A stretch of DNA of 64,000 nucleotides from Methylorubrum aminovorans (GCF_022179725.1 NZ_BPRC01000011.1:62001-126000), one strand, 5' to 3'. Positions 28,233 through 39,961 are shown, counted from the stretch's first letter. The notes: a model not told the origin generated them from the letters alone. Program-made: numbers and translations.

Positions 28233-30232
28233 AGCTGGACCTCGCTCCTCTCGCGCCGACCTGCCTCGTCGGAGCTTTCTTCTACATCTTCGCGACGAAC
28301 TGGCCGCGGCAGAAGACCTGGGCACGGAGCATCGCCTGCGCCTTCGTTCTCGCGGTGGCGGTGCGTTATCTCCTCTGGCGCTTCTTTCACACCGTGCTGC
28401 CGCATCCCGCCGACGGCAGCTTTGCCTTCATCTGGACTTGGGCGGTGTTCTGCGTGGAACTCGGCGCCTTCGCCGACATCCTGCTCTTCCTCGTGGTGAT
28501 GAGCCGCTCGGTCGATCGGAGTGCCGAGGCGAGCCGGCTGGAGCAGGCCTTTTTCGCGCGTCCGGAATCGGAATTGCCGACGGTCGACGTCTTCATCCCG
28601 ACCTACAACGAGCCGCTCGACGTTCTGGAACGGACCATCGTCGGAGCGCTCGCACTCGATTACCCGCGGGACAAGTTCAAGGTCTACGTCCTCGACGACA
28701 AGCGGCGCGATTGGCTGAAGACGTATTGCGAGGAGAAGGGCGCGATCCACGTCACCCGGCCGGACAATTCCCACGCCAAGGCCGGCAACATGAACAACGG
28801 CCTCAAGGTCTCCACGGGCGATTTCGTCGCGATCTTCGACGCCGATTTCGTGCCCTACCGCAACTTCCTGCGCCGCACGCTGCCCTTCTTCACCGACCCG
28901 ACGATCGGCATCGTTCAGACCCCGCAGCACTTCTTCAACAAGGATCCGGTCCAGTCGAATCTCTCGCTCGAAAAGGTCTGGCCCGACGAGCAGCGGCTGT
29001 TCTTCGACGAGATGGCCGCGAGCCGCGATGCCTGGGACGTGAGCTTCTGCTGCGGCTCCTGCTCGATCGCCCGGCGCGCCGCGCTCGACGTGATCGGCGG
29101 GTTTCCCCACGACTCGATCACCGAGGATCTGCTCACGACGCTGGCCATGCTCAACAAGGGCTACAAGACCCGCTACCTCAACGAGCGCCTGTCGATGGGC
29201 CTCGCGGCGGAGAACCTGAAGGGATACTTCGTTCAGCGGGGCCGCTGGTGCCGCGGCGGCATCCAGACGATCTACCTGCATAACGGCCCCCTGCGCGGGC
29301 CGGGCCTGAACCTGTTCCAGCGGGCGATGTTCCTGCCGCTGTCGTGGCTGATGCAATACACGACGCGGTTCGTGATTCTCGTGGTCCCGGCCGTCTACCT
29401 CTGGACCGGCGCGGCACCACTCTACTTCACCGGCTCGCAGGACATCGTCTTCTATCAGCTGCCCGTGCTCACGGCCTACTTCCTGCTGATGGGATGGCTG
29501 ACGCCGACGCGCTACCTGCCGCTGGTATCGAGTGCGGTGGGCACCTTCGCGACCTTCCGCATGCTCCCCGTGGTGATCTCCAGCGTGATCAAGCCGTTCG
29601 GCGTGCCGTTTCGCGTGACGCCGAAGGGCAGCGGCAACGAGGAGAACGCCTTCGACGCCTACACCTTCTTCTCGATCGCCTTCTGGATCGCCGTCACGGC
29701 GCTCGGCCTCGTCATCAACATCGTGCCGGAATGGTCGCGCATCGGCGAGGGCGAGTTCTCGCTCGTCTCGGCCTACTGGGCGGCCCTCAACATCCTCGTT
29801 CTGCTGGTGGCGGCCCTGATCTGTTTCGAGAAGTCGCGCCCGCTCCTCGACAGTTTCGCGACCGACGAGCCGGCCCGAATCGTCGTCGCGGACCGGACCC
29901 TGGATGCGCGGATCGTCAGCCTGTCGCTCGACCGGGGTGTCGCGTCGTTCCCGACAGATCCCGGCCTGCGCCCCGGTGACCGGATCCGGATCGAGATGGA
30001 GCACTTCCCCCACCTTGACGCCACGGTCGAGGACGTGACGCCCGGCCGGCGTCGCAAACCGGCCTGCCTCCGCTTCTCCTACGCTCTCGCAGGCGAACGC
30101 CGCGACGCGATGATCGTCAGACTCTACACGGGCCAGTACTCGCAGGATATCGACGACATCGACAAGTCAGCCATTGCCCACGGCCTGTGGCACCGCCTTT
30201 TCGGGCGAGGCGGAACCTATGGTCCGGCCTGA
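28214..30232 (+). CDS. GT2 processive glycosyltransferase, cellulose/mixed-linkage beta-glucan synthase (BgsA-like)
   Basis: About 672 aa. N-terminal transmembrane helices precede a GT2 core with VLDDKRRDW, FDADFVP, TEDLLTT and QRGRW, the full D,D,D,QxxRW set of processive synthases. FRVTPKG matches the FxVTxK gating loop of BcsA. Further helices and a soluble C-terminal domain of about 120 residues follow. That tail is where cellulose synthases carry PilZ, but the arginine switch (RxxxR) and the D/NxSxxG motif are not recognisable. BgsA of Sinorhizobium is known to respond to c-di-GMP through a non-PilZ C-terminus. Start choice: GTG28214, with GAAGAG close upstream; TTG28199 is possible. The polymer is inferred. 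Confidence 0.82.
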   Translation: MVQYLLELDLAPLAPTCLVGAFFYIFATNWPRQKTWARSIACAFVLAVAVRYLLWRFFHTVLPHPADGSFAFIWTWAVFCVELGAFADILLFLVVMSRSVDRSAEASRLEQAFFARPESELPTVDVFIPTYNEPLDVLERTIVGALALDYPRDKFKVYVLDDKRRDWLKTYCEEKGAIHVTRPDNSHAKAGNMNNGLKVSTGDFVAIFDADFVPYRNFLRRTLPFFTDPTIGIVQTPQHFFNKDPVQSNLSLEKVWPDEQRLFFDEMAASRDAWDVSFCCGSCSIARRAALDVIGGFPHDSITEDLLTTLAMLNKGYKTRYLNERLSMGLAAENLKGYFVQRGRWCRGGIQTIYLHNGPLRGPGLNLFQRAMFLPLSWLMQYTTRFVILVVPAVYLWTGAAPLYFTGSQDIVFYQLPVLTAYFLLMGWLTPTRYLPLVSSAVGTFATFRMLPVVISSVIKPFGVPFRVTPKGSGNEENAFDAYTFFSIAFWIAVTALGLVINIVPEWSRIGEGEFSLVSAYWAALNILVLLVAALICFEKSRPLLDSFATDEPARIVVADRTLDARIVSLSLDRGVASFPTDPGLRPGDRIRIEMEHFPHLDATVEDVTPGRRRKPACLRFSYALAGERRDAMIVRLYTGQYSQDIDDIDKSAIAHGLWHRLFGRGGTYGPA

Positions 30233-30399
30233 GCCGACCTTCGCTTAGGCGACACCGAAGCCCCTGACGGCCGGGATCAGCGCGAGGCCGAGTGTCGACT
30301 GAAAGCGGCGATCCGATCACGGCTTCCCGCCCGCAACAGCTCCTGTCGGATCGCGTCGGTTGATCTCGGTTCGAAGAGACGCGCCCGATCGCACGGCGT

Positions 30400-30439
30400 T
30401 TAAAACGAAGCCGCCCCCGGCCGGGTGGCGCGGGGGCGG
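30400..30439 (-). terminator. terminator of the small membrane-protein gene
   Basis: On the minus strand CCGCCCCCG (30439-30431) pairs with CGGGGGCGG (30419-30411) over 9 bp with an 11-base loop, followed by CTTCGTTTTAAA. It lies 26 bases past the stop at 30466. Confidence 0.8.
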
Positions 30440-30465
30440 TTCTGATCGTCCGAAGGGGAAAGAGG

Positions 30466-30669
30466 TCAGGCGGCGATCTTGGTCGCGCCGACGATGGTGT
30501 TCTCGTTGGCCAGCCGGACGGCGGTGGCCGGAGCGCGGTGGGTCGCCTGGATGCTGGTCATCTCGCCGGCGGAGACATGCATGCCACCCTCGGAGCCGAA
30601 GCGCTCGGCCAGCATCACGACCAGGGTCACGTTGGCGATGGCAGCGGCGAGAACGATAAGGGCGATCAT
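30466..30669 (-). CDS. small single-pass membrane protein, unknown function
   Basis: 67 aa. One hydrophobic helix (about 2-19, IALIVLAAAIANVTLVVML) is followed by a short soluble tail rich in Ala and Thr. I do not recognise the family. It is likely real because AAGGA precedes the ATG at 30669, a strong terminator follows, and an operator-like palindrome lies about 60 bases upstream. The in-frame start at 30714 would add an Arg-rich segment upstream of this ribosome-binding site and was rejected. It is a monocistronic gene between the glucan operon and a parvulin gene. Confidence 0.6.
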   Translation of the reverse strand: MIALIVLAAAIANVTLVVMLAERFGSEGGMHVSAGEMTSIQATHRAPATAVRLANENTIVGATKIAA

Positions 30670-30728
30670 GGCGGGCACGTCCTTTGGTGCGATGCGATAA
30701 AGTCTATATCGCACCGCACCCTGGATCT

Positions 30729-30738
30729 TGGTATACCA
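30729..30738. promoter_or_regulatory. TGGTATACCA palindrome, GntR-type operator candidate
   Basis: A perfect 10-bp palindrome lies 60 bases upstream of the small membrane-protein start and beyond the stop of the parvulin gene. Adjacent GATACC repeats half of it. The form T-GGTATACC-A fits the operators of FadR/FCD-type GntR regulators. No GntR gene occurs in the window. Confidence 0.45.
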
Positions 30739-30813
30739 GATACCGAAAGTCCGACATGCGGCCGGCGCATGCCGAAGCGCCGGCTCTCTCCGCCATTCCT
30801 ACACCCACTTGCC

Positions 30814-31710
30814 TTACGGCTTCTTGGTCTCGCCCGCGGCCGGGGCGTTGCTGCCCGAGCGCTCGACCTTGGCCGCCTCGCGCAGCTTGACGATGGTGTC
30901 CTGCTGCGCCTTGCGGGTGAGGTACTGGTCGATCTGCTCCTTCATCTCGTCGAAAGTCGGCACCGGCTTCGTCCGCTTCTCCTCGACGCGCAGCACGTGC
31001 CAGCCGAACTGGGTCTTGACCGGGTCGGAGACCTGGCCCGGCGCCATCTTGAAGGCGGCGTCCGCGAACGGCTTCACCATCCGCTCCTGGGTGAACCAGC
31101 CGAGATCGCCCCCTTCCGTCTTGGAGCCGGGATCTTTCGACACCTCGCCCGCGATCTTGGCGAAATCCTCGCCGCCCTTGATGCGGGCAGCGATCGCCTT
31201 GGCCTCGTCCTCGCTCTCGACGAGGATGTGGCGGGCTCGCACCTCCTCCTCGGGCTTCATCGACTTCACGGTCTGGTCGTAGAGCGCCTTGGCGGCCTCG
31301 GGCGTCACCGCCTTCTTGGCCTCGCGCTCGAGGTAGTCGTCGAGCAGGAGCTTGTCGCGGAAGTAGGCGAGCTTGCGCTTGAACTCAGGCGCGTCGCCGA
31401 CCTTGGCGGCCTCGGCCGCCTGCGCGCCGACCTTCAGATCGATCATGTAATCGACCAGCAGGTTCTGCTTGGCGCTCTCGTCGACGCCGGGCAGCGACAG
31501 GGCCGGATCCTCGCCCGCGAGCGCGAGGTCGGCACCGGTGATCGGCTGCCCGTTGACCCGCGCCACCACCGTGTCGGGCGAGGTTGCCGCGGGCGCCGGC
31601 GTCGCCGCTTTCGGGGCGGGCGTCTGGGCGAGGGCGACGCCGGACAGGCACGGCGCGGCGAGGATCAGCGCGAGGGCGCTCGCGCGCCGGAGGGAGAACG
31701 GAATCGGCAT
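30814..31710 (-). CDS. periplasmic peptidyl-prolyl isomerase, parvulin (PpiC/SurA) type
   Basis: 298 aa. A signal peptide (about 1-28, ending GVALAQ) leads to a low-complexity Ala/Pro linker, then a SurA-N-like helical part and a parvulin domain at about 158-250 (RARHILVESEDEA, GGDLGWFTQERMVKPFADAAF, TQFGWHVLRVEE). It should help fold exported proteins. It is divergent from secA across 405 bases, a meaningful pairing since SecA delivers its clients. Confidence 0.9.
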   Translation of the reverse strand: MPIPFSLRRASALALILAAPCLSGVALAQTPAPKAATPAPAATSPDTVVARVNGQPITGADLALAGEDPALSLPGVDESAKQNLLVDYMIDLKVGAQAAEAAKVGDAPEFKRKLAYFRDKLLLDDYLEREAKKAVTPEAAKALYDQTVKSMKPEEEVRARHILVESEDEAKAIAARIKGGEDFAKIAGEVSKDPGSKTEGGDLGWFTQERMVKPFADAAFKMAPGQVSDPVKTQFGWHVLRVEEKRTKPVPTFDEMKEQIDQYLTRKAQQDTIVKLREAAKVERSGSNAPAAGETKKP

Positions 31711-32115
31711 CGGAAGCGTCGTTCCTTGGGCGTCGTCCCCGCCGGGCCGGTCTTTACGCCGTCCGGCTTCGTCCCGCGGGGCTCGTCGGGATGCGGCAGG
31801 TGCCGCGAAGCGCGGACACAGGTGGAATCTCTTCGGGGCAAAGGCAAGCGTGGCCTTGATCGCCCCGCGCGCTCGTGACCGCCGGCCGGTGACGCTCGCG
31901 CGCGAAGAGCGCCGCGCGGAGCGAAAGCCTGAACCTGCGGCGGCGGGCGCCGGCGGTTGCAGCCAGCCAAAAAGCAGGGCCGGGCCACCGCTCGGTTGTC
32001 CGGTCCGGCACTACCGGATGCGCCTGCGGATATTTACCTCTATAAGCCCGCCCCATGACAGGCCGGCGGCCCCTGAAAATGCCGCCCGCGACGACCTCAC
32101 GACCGCAGGTTCACG
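31711..32115. promoter_or_regulatory. 405-base divergent region between the parvulin gene and secA
   Basis: No convincing gene is present. Reading frames here have Arg/Ala-rich shadow composition. An AT-richer stretch at about 32028-32048 (GGATATTTACCTCTATAAGC) could hold the secA promoter with TATAAG as the -10 box. No clear attenuator or secM-like leader was seen. Confidence 0.5.
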
Positions 32116-35022
<2,907 letters not shown>

Positions 35023-35029
35023 GCCTTCC

Positions 35030-35440
35030 GTGAGCGGCCCCATCGTCTACGGGCTTGAGCCGGATCTCGACGCGGAGACCTTTCAGGGTGTCCTCGTCGA
35101 ATCCGGCCTCGCGCCGCGGCGGCCGGCCGAATATCTTGAGCGGCTCGACCGGATGCTCAGGGGCTCCGACCTGATCGTCACCGCCCGACGCGACGGGCGT
35201 CTCGTCGGTGTGGCGCGCACGCTGACCGACTTTGCCTTCTGCGCCTATCTCTCCGATCTCGCGGTCGCCCGCGACTGCCAGGGTCTCGGCATCGGCCGCC
35301 GGCTCATCGCGGAGACGCGGGCGGCGGCCGGGCCCGAGACCTCCCTGCTGCTCACCGCCGCGCCCGGCATCGAGGATTATTACGAGGCCATCGGCATGCC
35401 GCGCGTGCCGCACGCCTTCCGCTACGACAAGGAACGCTGA
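35030..35440 (+). CDS. GNAT family N-acetyltransferase
   Basis: 136 aa, beginning with GTG 8 bases after the secA stop. The acetyl-CoA site is visible: YLSDLAVARDCQGLGIGRRL matches the (R/Q)xxGxG/A motif of GNAT proteins, preceded by GVARTLTDF and followed by LLTAAPGIEDYYEAIGM. The substrate cannot be named. It ends six bases before the beta-lactamase-like gene, which comes from the opposite strand. Confidence 0.85.
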   Translation: MSGPIVYGLEPDLDAETFQGVLVESGLAPRRPAEYLERLDRMLRGSDLIVTARRDGRLVGVARTLTDFAFCAYLSDLAVARDCQGLGIGRRLIAETRAAAGPETSLLLTAAPGIEDYYEAIGMPRVPHAFRYDKER

Positions 35441-35446
35441 GCGGGC

Positions 35447-36613
35447 TCAAGGCGCCTCGTCCGCCAGCGCCTCCAGCACGGCATGCGCCGCCGCGATGCG
35501 GGCCGGGATCGGAAAGGCGCGGTTGGCGAGCATGACGAGACCGATGCGCTTTGCGGGCACGAAGGCGACATAGGCGCCGAAGCCGTTGGTGGAGCCGGTC
35601 TTGTTGAACAGCGTGGCGCCCTTCGGCGCTTGCGGCGGATCGAGCCGCGCGGCGGGCTGCGCCTCGAACCGCACGGAATCGGCATTGGCGGCCTGAAGGC
35701 GCTCGAGCGTGAGCGGATAGGGCAAGAGTTCCCAGCCGAGCGCCTGCACCATCTCCCCGGTCCGGGAATACCCGACACCGGTGCCTTCGACCGCCCGCCG
35801 TAGCGGCGGGTCGAGGCGGCCCGGATCGAGAAGATGGGCCTCGACGAAGCGGATCATGTCGGCGGCGCTGGATTTGACGCCGTAGGCCTCGGCATCGAGC
35901 ACGCCCCGACTGACCCGGATCGGCCTGTCATTCCGGCCGTAGCCCCAGGCGTAGCGTTCCATCTCCGAGGCCGGCACGCGGATGAAGCTGTGCGCAAGGC
36001 CGAGCCCCGGAAACAGCCGGGTCTCCATCAGGTCGGCGAAGTCACCACCCATGGCCGCCGCGGTGGCGGCTCCGAACAGGCCGAGGCTCGGGTTGGAGTA
36101 GAGCCGCTGCGTTCCGGGCGGCGCGGAGGGCCGCCACTCGCGGAAATAGGCGATCATCGCCGCCGCGTCGGTGACGCCGCCGGGGAATTGCAGCGGCAGG
36201 CCGCCCGCGGTGTAGGTGCCGAGATCGAGCAGGCTGACGCGGTCGAGGGCGCTGCCCCGCAGCGGCGGCAGGAACCGGCTCGGCGCGTCAGCGAGCGAGA
36301 GCCGGCCGAGCGCCTGCGCGTAAGCGGCAAGCGTCGCGGTCAACGTCTTGCTGACCGAGCCGATCTCGAACAGCGTGTCCCGCGTCACCGGCCGCTGCCG
36401 CTCCCGGTCGGCGAGGCCGAAGGTGAAGACCGCGGAGTGCCCGCTCCGCGTTACGGCGACGGCGAGGCCGGGCACGTCGTATTCCTTCAGCAGCGGGCGG
36501 TAGGCCCGCTCCACGGCGGCGGCGATCCGTGTCAGCGGGTCTTCGGCCGCCGCGGGCCCCGAGCCGCACAGCAGGCCGCTCAGGACGAGGGCGAAGAGCC
36601 CCACCTTTCGCAT
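35447..36613 (-). CDS. class C beta-lactamase-like serine hydrolase (AmpC family)
   Basis: 388 aa. The signal peptide is MRKVGLFALVLSGLLCGSG plus PAAAE. The three serine-hydrolase motifs of AmpC enzymes are present and in order: SVSK (SxxK), YSN (YxN, in RLYSNPSLG) and KTG (in FNKTGSTNGFGAY). The mature size fits AmpC. True cephalosporinase activity is likely but cannot be separated from D-alanine amidase or esterase activity by sequence. No ampR-type regulator is adjacent; the divergent neighbour is a phosphopantetheinyl transferase. An upstream in-frame ATG at 36670 would overlap that gene and hide the signal peptide, so I chose ATG36613. Confidence 0.88.
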   Translation of the reverse strand: MRKVGLFALVLSGLLCGSGPAAAEDPLTRIAAAVERAYRPLLKEYDVPGLAVAVTRSGHSAVFTFGLADRERQRPVTRDTLFEIGSVSKTLTATLAAYAQALGRLSLADAPSRFLPPLRGSALDRVSLLDLGTYTAGGLPLQFPGGVTDAAAMIAYFREWRPSAPPGTQRLYSNPSLGLFGAATAAAMGGDFADLMETRLFPGLGLAHSFIRVPASEMERYAWGYGRNDRPIRVSRGVLDAEAYGVKSSAADMIRFVEAHLLDPGRLDPPLRRAVEGTGVGYSRTGEMVQALGWELLPYPLTLERLQAANADSVRFEAQPAARLDPPQAPKGATLFNKTGSTNGFGAYVAFVPAKRIGLVMLANRAFPIPARIAAAHAVLEALADEAP

Positions 36614-36668
36614 TGCGGAAATGGCGCGTTTCCTTCTTGGCTGAGGCGAGCGAGGCGGACGGGCAGCC

Positions 36669-37502
36669 ATGACGGGCGAGGAAAGTGCCGAAAGCGCGGC
36701 AGGACCGGAGGCCGCCCGCCCGCTGGTGCGGAGCCTGCGCCTCGGCCTCGACGCGCCCCGGACCGGCCCGATGCAGGCCGCGCTCGCCCTCGCCTGCGCC
36801 CCGCTCGACTGGCTGGACGCCCATCGCGCCGGCTTTCTGCACGCGGACGAGGAGGCGCTTCTCACCGACCGTCTCCACGCCCGGCGCCGCCACGGCCTGC
36901 TGATCGGGCGCTACGCCGCCAAATGCGCGCTTGCCGCGCTCCGGCCCGATCTCGATCCGCGGGCCCTGGCGATTCGGCCCGGCGTGCTGGAGCAGCCGGT
37001 CCTGTCCGGCGCGAGTTCGGAACAGAATCTCGGCATCAGCCTGTCCCATGCCGGCCCGGTCGCGGTGGCCGTCGCCTTTCCCGAGGCCTGCCCGATGGGA
37101 ATCGATCTGGAGCGGATCCGGCCGGCCAACGTCGCGCTTCTGACCAGCCAGACCCATGCGGCCGAGCGGCGCCTCCTCGCCGCCCATCTCGCGGTGCCGG
37201 AGGCCGAGCGGCTGACGCGGCTCTGGTGCCTGAAGGAAGCCCTGTCCAAGGCCCTGCGCTGCGGCCTCACCGTGCCGCTCGACCTTCTCGCCGTCGGAGG
37301 CGTCGAGGCGAAGGCGACGGGCCTCGGCGCCACCTTCGCGAACTTCGCGCAATATCAGGGCCTGAGCCTCGCGGCCGGCAATCTCGCCGCCGCCCTGGTG
37401 CTGCCGCGCCCGCCGGCGGTGACGCTTGCGATCGATGCGAGGGAATGGGCAACGTTCCGGCACGCCCTGGCCGAGGCCGCGGCGTGGGAGCCGGGTGCGT
37501 AG
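36669..37502 (+). CDS. 4'-phosphopantetheinyl transferase, Sfp type
   Basis: 277 aa. The magnesium/CoA motif MGIDLERI (Asp146, Glu148) and the WCLKEALSKAL motif (Trp186, Lys189-Lys194) are diagnostic. It moves phosphopantetheine from CoA onto acyl or peptidyl carrier proteins. The length and EntD/Sfp-like layout suggest a secondary-metabolism or fatty-acid-type carrier rather than AcpS itself. No NRPS or PKS gene lies in the window. The start is close to the divergent AmpC-like gene (55 bases). Confidence 0.88.
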   Translation: MTGEESAESAAGPEAARPLVRSLRLGLDAPRTGPMQAALALACAPLDWLDAHRAGFLHADEEALLTDRLHARRRHGLLIGRYAAKCALAALRPDLDPRALAIRPGVLEQPVLSGASSEQNLGISLSHAGPVAVAVAFPEACPMGIDLERIRPANVALLTSQTHAAERRLLAAHLAVPEAERLTRLWCLKEALSKALRCGLTVPLDLLAVGGVEAKATGLGATFANFAQYQGLSLAAGNLAAALVLPRPPAVTLAIDAREWATFRHALAEAAAWEPGA

Positions 37503-37575
37503 CGTGCCCCGTCCGCATCCGCTCGCGACCAGGGCAGAGTGACACCGTCTCCAGCTGCTCGCTTCGCGTTGACCT

Positions 37576-37625
37576 CACCCGTCATCGCGAGCGGCAGCGA
37601 AGCAATGACGATCGCGGGACCGAAG
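37576..37625. repeat. partial GTCATCGCGAG-type repeat
   Basis: The stretch beginning GTCATCGCGAGCGGCAGCG and its following AAGCAATGACG reads as one degenerate arm of the same interspersed palindrome found complete at 51394-51486. It lies between the phosphopantetheinyl transferase gene and the following Nudix gene. Confidence 0.45.
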
Positions 37626-37663
37626 GAATCGAGCGGACGTCGCATGGAAGGGATTGAACGATC

Positions 37664-38110
37664 ATGACCACCTGGCGCCCGCCTCAAGCCATCCGCGTCA
37701 AGGTGATCGGGCTGGCTTGGCGCGGGGATGCGCTGCTGGCGGTCGAGGTCCTCGACGATAGCGGCCGGATCAAGGGTGTGCGTCCGCCGGGCGGCAGCGT
37801 CGCCTTCGGCGAAACCCGCGAGCAGGCCCTGGAACGGGAGTTTTCGGAGGAACTGGGCTGCGGCATCTCGATCGCCGGCCCCTGGACGGTGTTCGAGAAC
37901 ATCTACCGTCACGAGGGCGCGCTCGGCCACGAGATCGTCTTCGCCGCCGACATCCGCCTGCACGACGCGGCCCTCTACGACCGCGACGTGATCCGTTTCA
38001 GCGAGGACGACGGCACGGCCTGCACCGCGCGCTGGCTCGCCCCGGCCGCCCTGCCGGACGGCGTCGCCCTGTTTCCCGATGGGCTCGCGGCGGCGCTGGC
38101 CGCGCGGTGA
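37664..38110 (+). CDS. Nudix hydrolase, small
   Basis: 148 aa, consisting almost entirely of a Nudix domain. The Nudix box starts at GGSVAFGE and ends REFSEELGC, fitting Gx5Ex7REUxEExGU. The sequence RVKVIGLAWRGDALLAVEV before it and WTVFENIYRHEG after it are typical of ADP-ribose or nucleoside-diphosphate hydrolases, but the substrate is not determinable. It ends five bases before the convergent esterase gene. Confidence 0.88.
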   Translation: MTTWRPPQAIRVKVIGLAWRGDALLAVEVLDDSGRIKGVRPPGGSVAFGETREQALEREFSEELGCGISIAGPWTVFENIYRHEGALGHEIVFAADIRLHDAALYDRDVIRFSEDDGTACTARWLAPAALPDGVALFPDGLAAALAAR

Positions 38111-38114
38111 AGGG

Positions 38115-39371
38115 TTACCCCTGCGCGCCCGGCAGGCGGTGGCTCAGGAAGAAGTCGAGCATCGCCCGCGAGGCATCCGGTCCGTTCGCGTCGGTGTAGC
38201 TGCCCGCCGGGCTGCCGCCCGACCAAGCGTGGCCCGCGCCCTGCACCGACCACGCCTCGACCTGTACCCGGCCCGCCTCGTCGGCGTAGCGGGTGCGGGT
38301 GTAGCTGTGGCCGCCCCCGTTCCCGCTCTCCCGCTTCGGCGTCAGCGCTTCGACGCCGGCCTGCGCCAGAACGGCCTCGGCGTTGCGGGGATGGACGGTG
38401 CCGTCGCCCTCGCCGTGGAAGACGATGGTCGGCACCCGCAGGGCCTGCGTCACCGAGCCTGCGCCGAAGCCGGCGGCCCCGCCGGGCTCGGCCGCGCCGG
38501 GCGCACCGACCCGCATCGCGGAGAGCGCCGAGGGCAGGTCGCGGGCACAGCCCGCCGCGAGCCCCGAATGCACGCCGAGCCCGGCGAACAGATCGGGATA
38601 GGCCCGGGCGATGTTGGCCGCCGCCGCCCCGCCCGCCGAGAGCCCGGCGATGTAGATGCGCGAGCGGTCGATCGGGTGCTCGGCGCAGACCGCGCGGACC
38701 AGCCCGGCGATGATGCCGGCCTCGCCCGATTCCCGGCCCTGGTCGCCGGGCTCGAACCAATTCCAGCACCTTTGCGCGTTGGCCCGGCTCGATTGGCGGG
38801 GATAGACGACGTAGATCCCCTCCTCCTCGGCGAGCACGTTCATGCGCGTGCCCGCCGCGAAATCGTCCGGCGACTGGGTGCAGCCATGCAGCATCACCAC
38901 GAGCGGGCGCCGTCCGCTTCGCGGGCTCGGGATGAACAGCTTGTAGTCCCGCGCGCCCGCCGCGTTGGAGAAGCTGCGCGCGACGAACTGGCCGCCCTCC
39001 GGCTCGACGCCCTCGGATTCGAGGCCGTCGGCTCCGGGTGTGTGCCGGCCGCCGCCCACCAGCTCCCGCATAGAGGGGGCCAGCGTGCGCAGGCTCTGCA
39101 TCATCTGGTCGATGCTTCCGCGCAGCCGCTCCGGGATCGGCGCCGCGTGCGTCGCATCCGTCTCCGCATCGAGCCGGCCCGCCGGGCCTTCGAGCCGCGG
39201 GAGAGCGTGGGGAGCCGCCGACGGATCGGTCGGTTGCGGCCTCTCGGACGGCAAGCCTGCGGCGCCGAGGCTGCGCTGGATCAGGGCCGTCGCCTCGCCG
39301 AGCCGTCCGGCCTGAGTCAGGCGGGTGGCCTCTGCCATATCGGTGAAGAAGGCGTTGTGACGTTCGGTCAT
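38115..39371 (-). CDS. PHB-depolymerase family esterase
   Basis: 418 aa. The alpha/beta-hydrolase region of the PHB-depolymerase esterase family spans about 140-415: oxyanion-hole text LVVMLHGCTQSPDDFA, nucleophile Ser245 in AGLSAGGAA, Asp323 in GEGDGTVHP and His381 in GAGHAWSGG. The first 135 residues are a polar leader without a signal peptide, so the protein may be intracellular or use another export path. It could hydrolyse polyhydroxyalkanoate oligomers or a plant-wall ester. The ribbon-helix-helix gene upstream on the same strand may regulate it. Confidence 0.85.
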   Translation of the reverse strand: MTERHNAFFTDMAEATRLTQAGRLGEATALIQRSLGAAGLPSERPQPTDPSAAPHALPRLEGPAGRLDAETDATHAAPIPERLRGSIDQMMQSLRTLAPSMRELVGGGRHTPGADGLESEGVEPEGGQFVARSFSNAAGARDYKLFIPSPRSGRRPLVVMLHGCTQSPDDFAAGTRMNVLAEEEGIYVVYPRQSSRANAQRCWNWFEPGDQGRESGEAGIIAGLVRAVCAEHPIDRSRIYIAGLSAGGAAAANIARAYPDLFAGLGVHSGLAAGCARDLPSALSAMRVGAPGAAEPGGAAGFGAGSVTQALRVPTIVFHGEGDGTVHPRNAEAVLAQAGVEALTPKRESGNGGGHSYTRTRYADEAGRVQVEAWSVQGAGHAWSGGSPAGSYTDANGPDASRAMLDFFLSHRLPGAQG

Positions 39372-39462
39372 GCGGGTCTCGCTTTCCGGGTCGGCGACGG
39401 GCGCGCGCGAGCGCAGCGGGTCACGAGGGGAGAGAGGTGTCCGGATTCATGGTTGTCCGGGG

Positions 39463-39921
39463 TCAGAGCAGGCGATCGGCCAGGGCCCGCTTCACGGCGG
39501 GACTGGCCTGGAGGCTGCCGAGCACTTCGATCGAGGCGATCGCGACGCTGGCGAGGTCGGCGGGAACGTCGTCGGCGATGACGGCGAGGCCGAGGACGCG
39601 GATGTCGAGCCGTGTCCCCATCGCCCGCGCCGTCTCCAGTTCGGCCCGGCCGTAGCGGCGCAGGCCGACTTCGATCGGGTTGCGGGCGACCGATTGACGG
39701 GTAATGTCGGCGTGCCGCTCGATCTGGTTGCGGACCGCCGTGCGGATGAAGTCGCTGCGGTTGGCGTAGACGCCTTCCGCGACGAGCAGATCGACATGCC
39801 CGAGATCGACGAAGCCGAGATTGACCGTGATCTTCTCATGGTCGCCGGATCTCGCCCCGCTCCGCACCACGATCGGGGCTTCGGGCCGGCTCGCCTGCAT
39901 CCCATCCATCATCGCGCTCAT
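39463..39921 (-). CDS. CopG-like ribbon-helix-helix regulator
   Basis: 152 aa from the ATG chosen at 39921. Residues about 30-75 (EKITVNLGFVDLGHVDLLV and YANRSDFIRTAVRNQIERHA) form a ribbon-helix-helix DNA-binding motif. The C-terminal 75 residues (RLDIRVLGLAVIADDVPADL and on) are an uncharacterised extension. ATG39966 and a start at 39996 are possible but lie inside the AT-rich promoter-like stretch. It precedes the esterase gene by 91 bases on the same strand and is a likely regulator of it. A ParD-like antitoxin role is less likely because no toxin is adjacent. Confidence 0.65.
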   Translation of the reverse strand: MSAMMDGMQASRPEAPIVVRSGARSGDHEKITVNLGFVDLGHVDLLVAEGVYANRSDFIRTAVRNQIERHADITRQSVARNPIEVGLRRYGRAELETARAMGTRLDIRVLGLAVIADDVPADLASVAIASIEVLGSLQASPAVKRALADRLL

Positions 39922-39961
39922 CCCCGCGCCATCCACAGGGATGGTATGGGAACGCTCATGC

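Noticed and set aside
28229..30013. 594-codon frame antisense to the GT2 synthase
   Set aside because: Arg/Glu/His-rich composition without domains; the plus strand carries all catalytic motifs of a GT2 synthase.
30670..30714. upstream start for the small membrane protein
   Set aside because: It would put the AAGGA site inside the coding part and prefix a basic segment to the membrane helix.
31584..32056. frames on both strands between the parvulin gene and secA
   Set aside because: Composition is shadow-like and there is no conserved start; the region is better read as a divergent promoter.
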